Shown here in pieces: positions 57,188 to 64,000 of a DNA stretch of 64,000 bases. This stretch comes from JBBQRS01 sp038214535 (GTDB lineage: Bacteria > Chloroflexota > Anaerolineae > CG2-30-64-16). The translations under genes and the position numbers were made by a program. Numbering within the stretch: position 1 is the first letter of the stretch; the number at the start of each line of letters is the position of its first letter. The notes beneath the pieces were generated by a model that ran no database searches, had not been told where the DNA came from, and saw only the letters and a list, made by a program, of their open reading frames with translations. The stretch covers positions 5,062 to 69,061 of the forward strand of contig JBBQRS010000009.1 of assembly GCA_038214535.1 (NCBI GenBank). Direction: 5' to 3'.

Positions 57188-58195
57188 CTACTCCGCGAGC
57201 AATGTCTCGATGCGCCCGCGGTGATACGCATGCAGGGCGAGCGAAGACTGTTTAAGACGCGGCTGAATCAACCACGCAAGCAACGCCTTCTCGGTGTGCA
57301 GGCGATTTTCGGCCTGGTCGAAGATGATGGATTGCGGCGAATCCAGCACCTCGTCGGTGGCCTCGACGCCGCGCGATGCAGGGAGGCAGTGCATGAACTG
57401 GCAATGCGCCGGGGCCAGCCGCAGCAAGTCCATGGTCACCTGATAGCGCGGCATGAAAGCGGCGCGCCGATCCGGGATCTCGTCTTCCTGGCCCACCCAC
57501 CACCAGAGGTCGGTGTAGAGGAAGTCGGCTTTGCGCACGGCGGCCTCGACATCCTCGGTAATGGTCAGGCTGCCGCCCGACGCTGCGCAATTGGCTTCTG
57601 CCAGCGCGCGCCACGCGACAGGGGGTTGATACCTTTCGGGCGCGGCGTGAGTGAAGTGCATTCCCAGCCGGGTGCAGATCAGCATCAACGAATTGAGAAC
57701 GTTGGTCGCGTCGCCGACGAAGGTGACATGCAGGTCTTCCAGCCGCTTGCCCGCGGGTAGATATTCGGTCATGGTGAAGACGTCACACACGGCCTGCGTG
57801 GGATGGTTGTAGTCGGTCAGGCCGTTGATCACCGGCACGGTGGCCGTCTCCGCCAGTTCGGTGATCGTCGCATGTTTCAGGGTGCGCGCCATGATGCAAT
57901 CGGTCATGCGCGAGATGACTTTTGCCGTGTCGCCCAGCGACTCGCGCGCGCCCAGGTGAATTTCGCCCGGCTTGAGATAGAGCGCGTGACCGCCGAGTTC
58001 CGTCATCGCGACCTCGAACGAAATGTGCGTCCGGGTGGACGGCTCCTCGAAGATCATCGCCAGCGACGCATCGGGCAACAGCTTCGGGGTCACGCCCTGT
58101 TGATCGGCTTCCTTCAGCCTGCGCACCAGTTCGATCAGATGGAGTAATTCTTCCCGGGTGTAGTCTTGCGTGTCAACGAAATGGCGTAGTTGCAT
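57188..58195 (-). CDS. Putrescine carbamoyltransferase-like enzyme
   Basis: Carbamoyltransferase of 335 aa. The carbamoyl-phosphate motif STRTH is at residues 53-57, with later HPTQAVCDVFTM and HCLPASRGVEATDEVL. The substrate-side loop reads TDLWWWVGQEDE where ornithine enzymes normally have a SMG-type loop, and the HCLPASRG and DQAENRL ends resemble putrescine carbamoyltransferases. Its neighbours, agmatine deiminase and putrescine aminotransferase, support this call: it would split N-carbamoylputrescine into putrescine and carbamoyl phosphate. Ornithine carbamoyltransferase remains possible from sequence alone. ATG 58195 has AGGGG eight bases before it; GTG 58198 is the alternative. Confidence 0.82.
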   Translation of the reverse strand: MQLRHFVDTQDYTREELLHLIELVRRLKEADQQGVTPKLLPDASLAMIFEEPSTRTHISFEVAMTELGGHALYLKPGEIHLGARESLGDTAKVISRMTDCIMARTLKHATITELAETATVPVINGLTDYNHPTQAVCDVFTMTEYLPAGKRLEDLHVTFVGDATNVLNSLMLICTRLGMHFTHAAPERYQPPVAWRALAEANCAASGGSLTITEDVEAAVRKADFLYTDLWWWVGQEDEIPDRRAAFMPRYQVTMDLLRLAPAHCQFMHCLPASRGVEATDEVLDSPQSIIFDQAENRLHTEKALLAWLIQPRLKQSSLALHAYHRGRIETLLAE

Positions 58196-58206
58196 CACGT
58201 AGACCC

Positions 58207-59565
58207 CTAAACCGCTGCGCTGATTTCGGCCAGCGTATCGGCCAGCCGGTCGAGCACGGCGTCAATCTGCTCGTAAGTGATAATCAACGGCGGCTCGATG
58301 CGGACGGTGTGTGCGCTGGTGAGCGTTCCAGCAACCAGGACGCCGCGCTGGAACAGCCCCGCGGCGACTTTGTAGCCGATCTCTGCATCATTGAAGTGTT
58401 GCCCGATGAGCAAGCCCTTGCCGGTGATGCCCTCGTAGATGGCGGGGTATTGTTCGGCCAGCGCGTTCAGGTGCGCCATGAAGTACTCGCCCTTCGCGGC
58501 GGCCTGCTCCCACAACCGGTCGCGCAGCGTGACGTTGATGGCGGCGATGGCCGCGCTGCACGCCAGCGCCCCGCCGCCGGTGGTGGTGGTGTGGATGAAC
58601 GGGTTGGGGTCCATCATCACCTGCCAGATTTCTTCGGTCGAGCAGAAGGCGCTCACGGGCATCACGCCACCGCCCAGCGACTTGGCGACCGAAAGGATGT
58701 CGGGCGCGACGTCCCAGTGATCCACGCCCCAGAGTTTGCCGGTGCGGCCCATGCCGGTCTGCACCTCATCTGCGATGAGCAGCACGCCATAGCGCCGGGT
58801 CATCTCGCGCAAGCGCGGCCAAAAGTCATCGGGAGGCACGATCGCGCCGGCCTCGCCCTGGATCGGCTCCATCAGGACGCCGGCAATGTCTACGCCCACC
58901 TGTTGACAGATTGCGAGCTGACGCTCCACTGCATCGGCGTCGCCGTAGGGCACGTGGTAGACCGGCCCGCCGTAGAGCGTGCCGGGCGGCTGGCGATAGT
59001 CGGCCTTGCCCATCATGCTTAGGCTGCCCATCGTCTTGCCGTGGAACGCCTTGACCGCGACAATGAAGCCGTTCTTCTTCGTGTACATTTTCGCCAGTTT
59101 GATCGCGCCCTCGATGGCCTCGGTGCCGCTGGCGCAGAAGAAGCTGTACTTGATGTCACCAGGGGTAATCTGGGCCATCAGGCGAGCCAGCACACCACGC
59201 AGCGGGTCAATCAGCTCCTGGCTGGGCATGGGGGTGCGGTCGAGTTGGTTGCGCACCGCCTCGACCACTTCGGGGTGGCCCCAGCCCAGGTCCATCATGC
59301 CGTAACCGCCCAGGCAATCAATGTATTCGCGGCCCAATACATCGCGGAAGATTGCGCCTTCCCCCGTCCATTCCGTCACGGCCCAATCGCCGGCCTCCGT
59401 CACCGACTTGCGATAGTTCAGCCAGCCGCGGTTGAAATGCTCGGCGAAATTATACAGGCTTTCGTTGATGATTTCCTTGCCCTGGGCTTCGGACACAACG
59501 GGGGATTTGATGAGCTCGAGCCAGCGCGTCGAGTAGGCGATAGCGTCATCGAATGATTGTGGCAT
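58207..59565 (-). CDS. patA: Putrescine aminotransferase (class III, PLP)
   Basis: Moves the amino group of putrescine to 2-oxoglutarate, giving 4-aminobutanal and glutamate. The 452-aa protein matches E. coli PatA (YgjG) from end to end, including the family's N-terminal arm with LNYRKSVTEAGDWAVTEW. Others are YIDCLGGYGMMDLG, KYSFFCASGTEAIEGAIKLA, LIADEVQTGMGRTGK, the PLP Lys295 in DILSVAKSLGGGVMP, and GVLVAGTLTSAHTVRIEPPL. GGAG nine bases before ATG 59565 fixes the start. It lies between the Lrp-type regulator and the carbamoyltransferase, nine to twenty-seven bases from each. Confidence 0.94.
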   Translation of the reverse strand: MPQSFDDAIAYSTRWLELIKSPVVSEAQGKEIINESLYNFAEHFNRGWLNYRKSVTEAGDWAVTEWTGEGAIFRDVLGREYIDCLGGYGMMDLGWGHPEVVEAVRNQLDRTPMPSQELIDPLRGVLARLMAQITPGDIKYSFFCASGTEAIEGAIKLAKMYTKKNGFIVAVKAFHGKTMGSLSMMGKADYRQPPGTLYGGPVYHVPYGDADAVERQLAICQQVGVDIAGVLMEPIQGEAGAIVPPDDFWPRLREMTRRYGVLLIADEVQTGMGRTGKLWGVDHWDVAPDILSVAKSLGGGVMPVSAFCSTEEIWQVMMDPNPFIHTTTTGGGALACSAAIAAINVTLRDRLWEQAAAKGEYFMAHLNALAEQYPAIYEGITGKGLLIGQHFNDAEIGYKVAAGLFQRGVLVAGTLTSAHTVRIEPPLIITYEQIDAVLDRLADTLAEISAAV

Positions 59566-59592
59566 AGAGAACGCTCCTTCGGTGAAATGGAG

Positions 59593-60069
59593 TCAGGCGG
59601 CGCACCGGCCCGATGGGATAGGCCAGCCGTGGTCGTCTTTAAGGATGATGGGCAGCAAGACGGTGGTCGTCCTGCGGACGCCGGGGACATCGGCAATGAC
59701 CTCGGTGACGAAACGGTAGAGGCTGCCGTTGTCTTCGGCCACGATCTGGATGCTCAGGTCGTTCGCGCCGGTCGAGCACGCGACGTAGGTGACACAGTCG
59801 AATTCCGCGATCTGCTTGCCGGCAGCCATCACGCGCCCTGGTTCGACTTCGATAAACACGTCCGCCGTAACAGGCAGCCCAACGGCGGCGCGGTTTACGA
59901 CCGCGGTTACCTGGATGACCTTCTCGCGGATCAAGCGGTCGAGCCGGTAGCGGACGGCGCGTTCGGTGATATTGCCGATACGTTGGGCCATGTCTGCACC
60001 CGACATGCGCCCATCTTCGATCAGCAGATCAACAATCGCGCGGTCAATGGGGTTAATTTTGGTAGGCAT
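59593..60069 (-). CDS. Lrp/AsnC-family transcriptional regulator
   Basis: Regulator of 158 aa. An N-terminal winged helix (residues ~4-55; INPIDRAIVDLLIEDGRMSG then RIGNITERAVRYRLDRLIRE) is followed by a C-terminal ligand-binding RAM-type domain (about 70-145; VEPGRVMAAGKQIAEFDCVT). Lrp/AsnC proteins form dimers and octamers and sense amino acids or related small molecules. The start is taken at ATG 60069, which begins the fold; a longer frame to 60135 overlaps its own promoter. It heads the putrescine genes and likely senses one of their compounds. A palindrome TTTCGGAA/TTCCGAAA flanks its -10. Confidence 0.9.
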   Translation of the reverse strand: MPTKINPIDRAIVDLLIEDGRMSGADMAQRIGNITERAVRYRLDRLIREKVIQVTAVVNRAAVGLPVTADVFIEVEPGRVMAAGKQIAEFDCVTYVACSTGANDLSIQIVAEDNGSLYRFVTEVIADVPGVRRTTTVLLPIILKDDHGWPIPSGRCAA

Positions 60070-60094
60070 GACGGCATCCGTAGGAGTAACACTG

Positions 60095-60135
60095 TTTCGG
60101 AAGGAAATGCTACCTTGTGTTTCCGAAAACGTCAA
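60095..60135 (-). promoter_or_regulatory. Promoter and candidate operator of the Lrp-putrescine operon
   Basis: On the minus strand TTGACG (60130-60135) and TAGCAT (60107-60112) are 17 bases apart. An inverted repeat, TTTCGGAA (60095-60102) and TTCCGAAA (60121-60128), has one half in the spacer and one half just downstream of the -10, centres 26 bases apart. This layout fits autoregulation by the Lrp-type protein. Confidence 0.55.
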
Positions 60136-60186
60136 AGAATGGGAAATATATGATGATAATGCCGTAATTAAAATCTGGAGTCCGCG

Positions 60187-60214
60187 TTGCTATGTTTGCA
60201 ATTGGTGCTATAAT
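60187..60214 (+). promoter_or_regulatory. Promoter of the DUF1003 gene
   Basis: TTGCTA (60187-60192) and TATAAT (60209-60214) with a 16-base spacer, about 80 bases before the start. Confidence 0.5.
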
Positions 60215-60293
60215 CGCATGGAAATCGCCCGTCATGCAGGGTCGGTTCCGGTGAAAGGCCGGATGGATCATCCTATATGTAGGAAGTTCAAAG

Positions 60294-60824
60294 ATGGAGC
60301 AAACGGATTCAACCACGATACCCGTGCCCCGTTATCCGCATCTGCATCCGCCGGTGCAGAACGTCAACGACGTGCTTGCCGAACAAATTACGCTGGAGCA
60401 GCGCGCCGCCGATGCCTTTGCCAATCTGATCGGGAGTTGGCGTTTTATCATCGTGCAGAGCGTGATTCTGTTCATCTGGATCATCCTCAATGTCATGGCC
60501 TGGATCAATCACTGGGATCCATACCCGTTCATCCTGCTTAATCTGGCGCTCAGCTTTCAGGCGGCCTACTCCGGCCCCATCATCATGATGAGCCAGAACC
60601 GCCAGGCCGAGAAAGACCGGCTGACGGCGCAACTCGATTATGAAGTTAACGTCAAGGCGGAAGATGAAATTCAGGCGTTGATGTGTCGGATCGAAGACAC
60701 TGAGGCCTATGTGTTGGAGATCTTGACGCTGCTGAAGGAGCAGGAGAAGCGACTGAAGAGGCAGGAGCAGTTACTAAACGGGCAGGAAAATGGGAACAGC
60801 ACCCAGCCCGGGCCGAGGGTATGA
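60294..60824 (+). CDS. DUF1003 membrane protein
   Basis: Protein of 176 aa with a DUF1003 core: NLIGSWRFIIVQSVILFIWI, then the second helix FILLNLALSFQAAYSGPIIM and the family ending MMSQNRQAEKDRLTAQLDYE. A C-terminal coiled-coil (LLKEQEKRLKRQEQLLNGQ) follows. The DUF1003 role is unknown, though some members affect magnesium or manganese handling. AGGAAG lies about ten bases before ATG 60294. The gene is divergent from the putrescine operon and converges on the HEAT-repeat gene. Confidence 0.88.
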   Translation: MEQTDSTTIPVPRYPHLHPPVQNVNDVLAEQITLEQRAADAFANLIGSWRFIIVQSVILFIWIILNVMAWINHWDPYPFILLNLALSFQAAYSGPIIMMSQNRQAEKDRLTAQLDYEVNVKAEDEIQALMCRIEDTEAYVLEILTLLKEQEKRLKRQEQLLNGQENGNSTQPGPRV

Positions 60825-60828
60825 AACT

Positions 60829-61581
60829 TTAAAATATGGCTTGCTGTGATGTTACCCAGGCGGAGTCCATCTTTTGCAAGCGATTCTTCTTGAGGTTTTC
60901 CCGCATGATCCAGCGCACATCGGGATCGGCAGAGGTTAACCACTGCTCTATTAAAGGCTTGCCGGTTTCCGGATGGGCGGCGACGGCCACGCTCCAACAA
61001 TAGCCAAGCGCCTGCCGCAGGGTTTTGAATGCGGCGGATTTGCGGGCCGGTTGTGGAGTTTGACTGAGGCGGACTGTGATTTCGTCGAGAATTTGAAGCA
61101 CGTGTGCCGCGTGGTCGGGACTTCGTAACAGGCGCGGCTCGCACAAGGCCGCGGCAGCAGCGCGCTGCACCAGAGGATCATTCGTTGTTGCCCAGGTCTG
61201 CATCTCCGCCAACAGCGCGGCCATGTCCGCGTCGCCCCAACGTTGAAACGCCATTGCGACTGCCTCGCGGGTGCGCCAGCGCGGATCGGCGGCGAACGCG
61301 CGCAGTTCTTGCCGCCCCGAGATCGTTTCCCCTCTGGTCAGAGCTCGCCCCAATCCCAACACACCGCAAAACGTCAGGAACTCTTCCGGGGAGTTGACGG
61401 GGGCCTGTTCCGGGGTTAGCGCACGCCAGCGGGCGAGTTGCGCGTCGCTCGCTTCATCCGCCACAACTTGCGCCAGCTCCAGGTTGCCGCGCGGGCCGGG
61501 GAGGCCGGAATGCGCAAGCAGATACGGCTCCCACTCGGAGAGGGCGCGCAGATGGCGGCGATACTCGTCAGATTTGCTCAT
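60829..61581 (-). CDS. HEAT-repeat protein, unknown
   Basis: Helical protein of 250 aa, almost all alpha helix. Repeated helix pairs such as PRWRTREAVAMAFQRWGDAD, NDPLVQRAAAAALCEPRLL and DPDVRWIMRENLKKNRLQKM match HEAT-type units. The last of these resembles the C-terminus of DNA-alkylation-repair-like HEAT proteins, but the key residues cannot be confirmed. It has no signal or helix for the membrane. It starts 27 bases after the SbcD-type gene ends in the same direction, so the two are likely co-transcribed, which fits a DNA-related or scaffold role. Confidence 0.72.
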   Translation of the reverse strand: MSKSDEYRRHLRALSEWEPYLLAHSGLPGPRGNLELAQVVADEASDAQLARWRALTPEQAPVNSPEEFLTFCGVLGLGRALTRGETISGRQELRAFAADPRWRTREAVAMAFQRWGDADMAALLAEMQTWATTNDPLVQRAAAAALCEPRLLRSPDHAAHVLQILDEITVRLSQTPQPARKSAAFKTLRQALGYCWSVAVAAHPETGKPLIEQWLTSADPDVRWIMRENLKKNRLQKMDSAWVTSQQAIF

Positions 61582-61608
61582 GGCCGGTTCGTGAACGTGC
61601 CTGATCGG

Positions 61609-62871
61609 TTACTCTGCGAAGTCGTCCTGCATCAGGGTTTGCGCGCGCTCCAGCAGCAGCTTGGTGCGTTCGGGCGCGACGCCACGGGCCTCGAAGTAGT
61701 GCTCCAGAAGTTGCAGGGGCGTCAGGGCCTCGACCGAAATGCCGCCAAGACGGCTGCGCTCGACCCGCTGAACGTCTTTCTGCAGCGCAGCGACGAAGTA
61801 GGCGTCATCCAGCGCGCGCTTGATCTCCCGCTCGACCAGCAACGGCTCCTGTTCCTGGCGGAGTTTTACGATCAAGCGCACAACGGTCGTGCTGAGGTCG
61901 TCATGGCGCTGGATTTCGGCGATTATGGCCTCGGTGGGATCGGTGGCTTCGCGCACGTCGACTTCGATTGTCAGGAACGGGCGTGCCTTGAGATGATAAC
62001 CGGTAAGAAACTCCCAGGTGGTTGGCCCGTCGCTGATCTCCGCAACGACAAACCCTTTTTTCTCGTGCTCCTCGCCGAAATCAATCCGCTCGATGCTGCC
62101 GCTGTAGACGATGGGCGGCTGGAGGTCATGGTTGAGGCTCTGGTGTTTGTGGATATGCCCCATGGCAACGTAACGCCAGGCGGGGTTCGCCAGCTCGGAG
62201 CGCGGCACCGACGCATCGCGCCCGATCATGATGTTCTTCTCCGAGCCGGTACTGGCCTCACTGACGCTGAAATGGCCCATCAGGATGGCCGGCACATCCG
62301 GGGTCTTGTGCGCTTCCTCCGCCAGCGCCCGCGCGTTGTCAATCATGATGCTCTGAAGGAGGCCATCCAGCTCGGCCAGGCTCTTGCCCTGGTGGTCTTC
62401 GCGGCTGATCAGCGCCGACCGCAACGGGTAGGGGATCGCCGCAACGTTGAGCCGTTGACCGTCGCGGCACGTGATCGGATAGATTTCCTCGCGATAGGCC
62501 ACGGTGACGTTAGGCACATCGAGCGTGCCGAAGATGTCAATGCTGCTGGCGCGCCGCGAGACGGCGGGCAGGTCGTGATTGCCCACCAGCATTACCACGG
62601 GAATGCCCGCATCGGCAACGCGTTTGATGCGCCGTGCGAACTCGCGCTGATAGGTGGGGTTGGGGTCGCGCGTGCGATACGCGTCGCCCGCGAAGATCAA
62701 CACGTCAACGTCGTTTTCGATGGCATAGTCGCCGATGTCGGTCAGCCGGCGCAGGAAGTCCATGACGCGCGCGTTGATCCCCGTCTCCGGGTCCACGCGC
62801 CCGTAGTTCTCCATGCCGATGTGAATGTCGGCGGTGTGCAACAGTTTGATCGGTTTCATGGGGTCACGCAT
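61609..62871 (-). CDS. Mre11/SbcD-type DNA repair nuclease
   Basis: Metallophosphoesterase nuclease of 420 aa. It has the five phosphoesterase motifs: HTADIHIG (residues 12-19), IFAGDAYRTRD, LVGNHDLP, ILMGHFSVSE and AMGHIHKHQS. YSGSIERIDFGEEHEKKGFV is the capping-domain signature of SbcD/Mre11. Together with an SbcC/Rad50 ATPase such enzymes process broken DNA ends; no such partner is adjacent here. ATG 62871 is used; ATG 62859 (MKPIKLLHTAD) is equally good. A promoter lies 85-113 bases upstream. The HEAT-repeat gene follows in the same direction. Confidence 0.93.
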   Translation of the reverse strand: MRDPMKPIKLLHTADIHIGMENYGRVDPETGINARVMDFLRRLTDIGDYAIENDVDVLIFAGDAYRTRDPNPTYQREFARRIKRVADAGIPVVMLVGNHDLPAVSRRASSIDIFGTLDVPNVTVAYREEIYPITCRDGQRLNVAAIPYPLRSALISREDHQGKSLAELDGLLQSIMIDNARALAEEAHKTPDVPAILMGHFSVSEASTGSEKNIMIGRDASVPRSELANPAWRYVAMGHIHKHQSLNHDLQPPIVYSGSIERIDFGEEHEKKGFVVAEISDGPTTWEFLTGYHLKARPFLTIEVDVREATDPTEAIIAEIQRHDDLSTTVVRLIVKLRQEQEPLLVEREIKRALDDAYFVAALQKDVQRVERSRLGGISVEALTPLQLLEHYFEARGVAPERTKLLLERAQTLMQDDFAE

Positions 62872-62955
62872 CTCTTTGCGGCAGCCATTGAACCGTCACG
62901 AAGTGCTCTACGGCGTGGAATTTCAGTTCCGACTTCATGCTAGGGCGTCACTGCT

Positions 62956-62984
62956 ATTCTACGCCCCCCATCTTCATCCATCAA
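62956..62984 (-). promoter_or_regulatory. Promoter of the SbcD-type gene
   Basis: On the minus strand TTGATG (62979-62984) and TAGAAT (62956-62961) are 17 bases apart. Nothing else was recognised in 62872-63158. Confidence 0.48.
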
Positions 62985-63158
62985 CGGTTAGCCAACAGCT
63001 AACCAGGAACTGCCTTGAGAATAGCTCTGCCCGGCACTTGCCAGAGCAGTCTGAGTTGGTGTTGTTTGTAGTGACGTCATTTTCATGTGCAGCGGTGAGC
63101 ATTGGCATATAGACGACTCTTGGATGAACTACACAGATAACCCGGATCAGATTCATGA

Positions 63159-64000
63159 TCATGGAACCGCAACAGAATGATGGCTCGTCAATGGTTGACC
63201 GGAAGATGTCATCGCGTTGACCCAGTACTCAACTGTGTAGCCCTCTGGGTCGGCTCCACCTACGCATCGGCCGGTCTGGGCAATGCTTTTGACAGAAAAC
63301 ACTTTGTCCTTCCTAGGTTTCAGAGTCTGCCCGGTCGGCCATCTCCCTGGCTCTTCGGACCAGAGAATGTCTACCAGTTGCCGTTCGGAATTGAAAGCCA
63401 CGGCAAACACCTTCGTCCCATGCATCGTTGCCTGACCGTTATTCGTAATCTTGATCTTCGCGCTATGGCGGGGATACTGACCCGCTGTGGCAGCATGAGA
63501 CACCAGCTCAGTGTCCCAGTTGTAGGCGGTCTCGCTCCCGTCTCGTTTGAACCAGACCAGGTCTTGGTATTCCAGTTCCACCCGATTGGTGGCGCCTCCT
63601 GCCGCCTGGATAGCCATGCCTTCATGTAGCATCTCTCGAAGCATGAACCAATTCAGTGAATGCGCGGCCAGAGTCAGGTCCGATTGAGTGTACGGTTCCC
63701 AATAGAGCGTGTTGAGTCCGCCAAACGCAACTGCACGTACTGTTTCGTCGGCCGCGTTGATGATCTTCATCGTTCCTTGGCCTTTGACCCAGTAGTCGGG
63801 ATCTTCATTGGTCACATGCATAACGAGCCAATAGAGTTCACTCGGTTTTCCCTCGTCATCGCGGCATTGCGCCCAGTCCACGCTTTCCAGCTTGATGCTG
63901 GCAGCATTCTGATACGAGGGAGCGTCCGTAAGCTCCTCGGATCCAGGGAACAACGCATCGGCGCTCCTCCACAGCGCATAGACGCTAGCTGCCAAGAGGA
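63159..64000 (-). CDS. Surface protein of unknown function, 5'-truncated
   Basis: The frame is open to the window edge, so at least 280 residues are present and the N-terminus is missing. The visible start (LLAASVYALW) is the end of a hydrophobic helix, so the protein is exported or membrane-anchored. The rest is beta-rich and has two related stretches (MHVTNEDPDYWVKGQGTMKI and KIKITNNGQATMHGTKVFAV), which look like two immunoglobulin-like units of the FxLYD kind. A late Cys (QTGRCVGG) may pair with an earlier one (WAQCRDD). Base composition is less G+C-rich than in the rest of the window, suggesting recent transfer. No function is assigned. Confidence 0.6.
   Translation of the reverse strand, partial: LLAASVYALWRSADALFPGSEELTDAPSYQNAASIKLESVDWAQCRDDEGKPSELYWLVMHVTNEDPDYWVKGQGTMKIINAADETVRAVAFGGLNTLYWEPYTQSDLTLAAHSLNWFMLREMLHEGMAIQAAGGATNRVELEYQDLVWFKRDGSETAYNWDTELVSHAATAGQYPRHSAKIKITNNGQATMHGTKVFAVAFNSERQLVDILWSEEPGRWPTGQTLKPRKDKVFSVKSIAQTGRCVGGADPEGYTVEYWVNAMTSSGQPLTSHHSVAVP

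Noticed and set aside
57188..58195. Ornithine carbamoyltransferase (argF) as the main call
   Set aside because: Operon context with agmatine deiminase and putrescine aminotransferase and a changed substrate loop favour the putrescine enzyme; argF is kept only as an alternative.
62825..63112. Possible small gene in the 62872-63158 gap
   Set aside because: No Shine-Dalgarno sequence or domain; it overlaps the start and promoter of the SbcD-type gene on the other strand.

Overview
The window looks like chromosomal DNA of a Chloroflexota bacterium, most likely near the Anaerolineae. This is inferred from gene content; no rRNA is present to confirm it. The points in favour are: high G+C throughout; a Gram-positive-type SOS box (GAACN4GTTC) at lexA; DUF4012, DUF2723, DUF2142 and DUF6391 membrane proteins; gingipain-like C25 peptidases; a seven-gene-type Mrp antiporter; and a mannose-1-phosphate guanylyltransferase fused to a mutase-like domain. 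No insertion sequence, prophage or CRISPR array is visible. Coding density is very high and no gene-free gap exceeds 300 bases. The longest, 62872-63158, holds only a promoter.

Layout, left to right. 1-8944 (+): a truncated MFS transporter, FtsK, a DUF2142 membrane protein, and a MoxR / DUF58 / DUF4129 set. 8937-11083 (-): queA and ruvB, overlapping by four bases. 11296-12965 (+): a DksA/TraR-type zinc-finger protein, upp behind a leader that can fold as an attenuator, and a dCMP-deaminase-like gene. Then tRNA-Lys(UUU) with a strong terminator and a lipoprotein M1 peptidase. 14840-16923 (-): a two-component system. 17071-18183 (+): a lipoprotein made of two tandem homologous domains.

18202-31024 (-) is a 13-kb, one-direction surface cluster. 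It contains two C25 peptidases, two small Fn3-like proteins tied to the membrane, a poly-gamma-glutamate-hydrolase-like enzyme, DUF4012, DUF2723 and DUF11 proteins, a flippase-like protein, and a sortase with its own lipobox. Facing it, 31227-34074 (+) is an SOS-type operon: lexA with two SOS boxes on its promoter, then a soluble FtsK-like translocase and three small proteins. 34086-40164 (-) carries mutS2, a flippase-like gene, a GT2 glycosyltransferase, a DUF6391 gene and holA. Divergent from mutS2 is the mrpA(B)CDEFG operon (40324-46162). After it come the nucleotidyltransferase/mutase fusion and an intact phosphohexomutase, closed by a strong bidirectional terminator.

50534-60069 (-) is a metabolic block: a multihaem cytochrome, two tungsten-type aldehyde:ferredoxin oxidoreductases (AORs), agmatine deiminase, a putrescine-carbamoyltransferase-like enzyme, putrescine aminotransferase and an Lrp/AsnC regulator. 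Read together, these could take agmatine to putrescine plus carbamoyl phosphate, then to 4-aminobutanal, which an AOR might oxidise while reducing ferredoxin. The last step is a hypothesis. The right end holds a DUF1003 protein, a HEAT-repeat protein, an Mre11/SbcD-type nuclease and a truncated, lower-G+C surface protein.

The best candidates for something undescribed are the C25/Fn3/sortase surface cluster, the lexA-linked DNA-translocase operon, and the AOR-linked agmatine pathway. Several intergenic palindromes of at least three sequence families add a layer of mobile or structural repeats.
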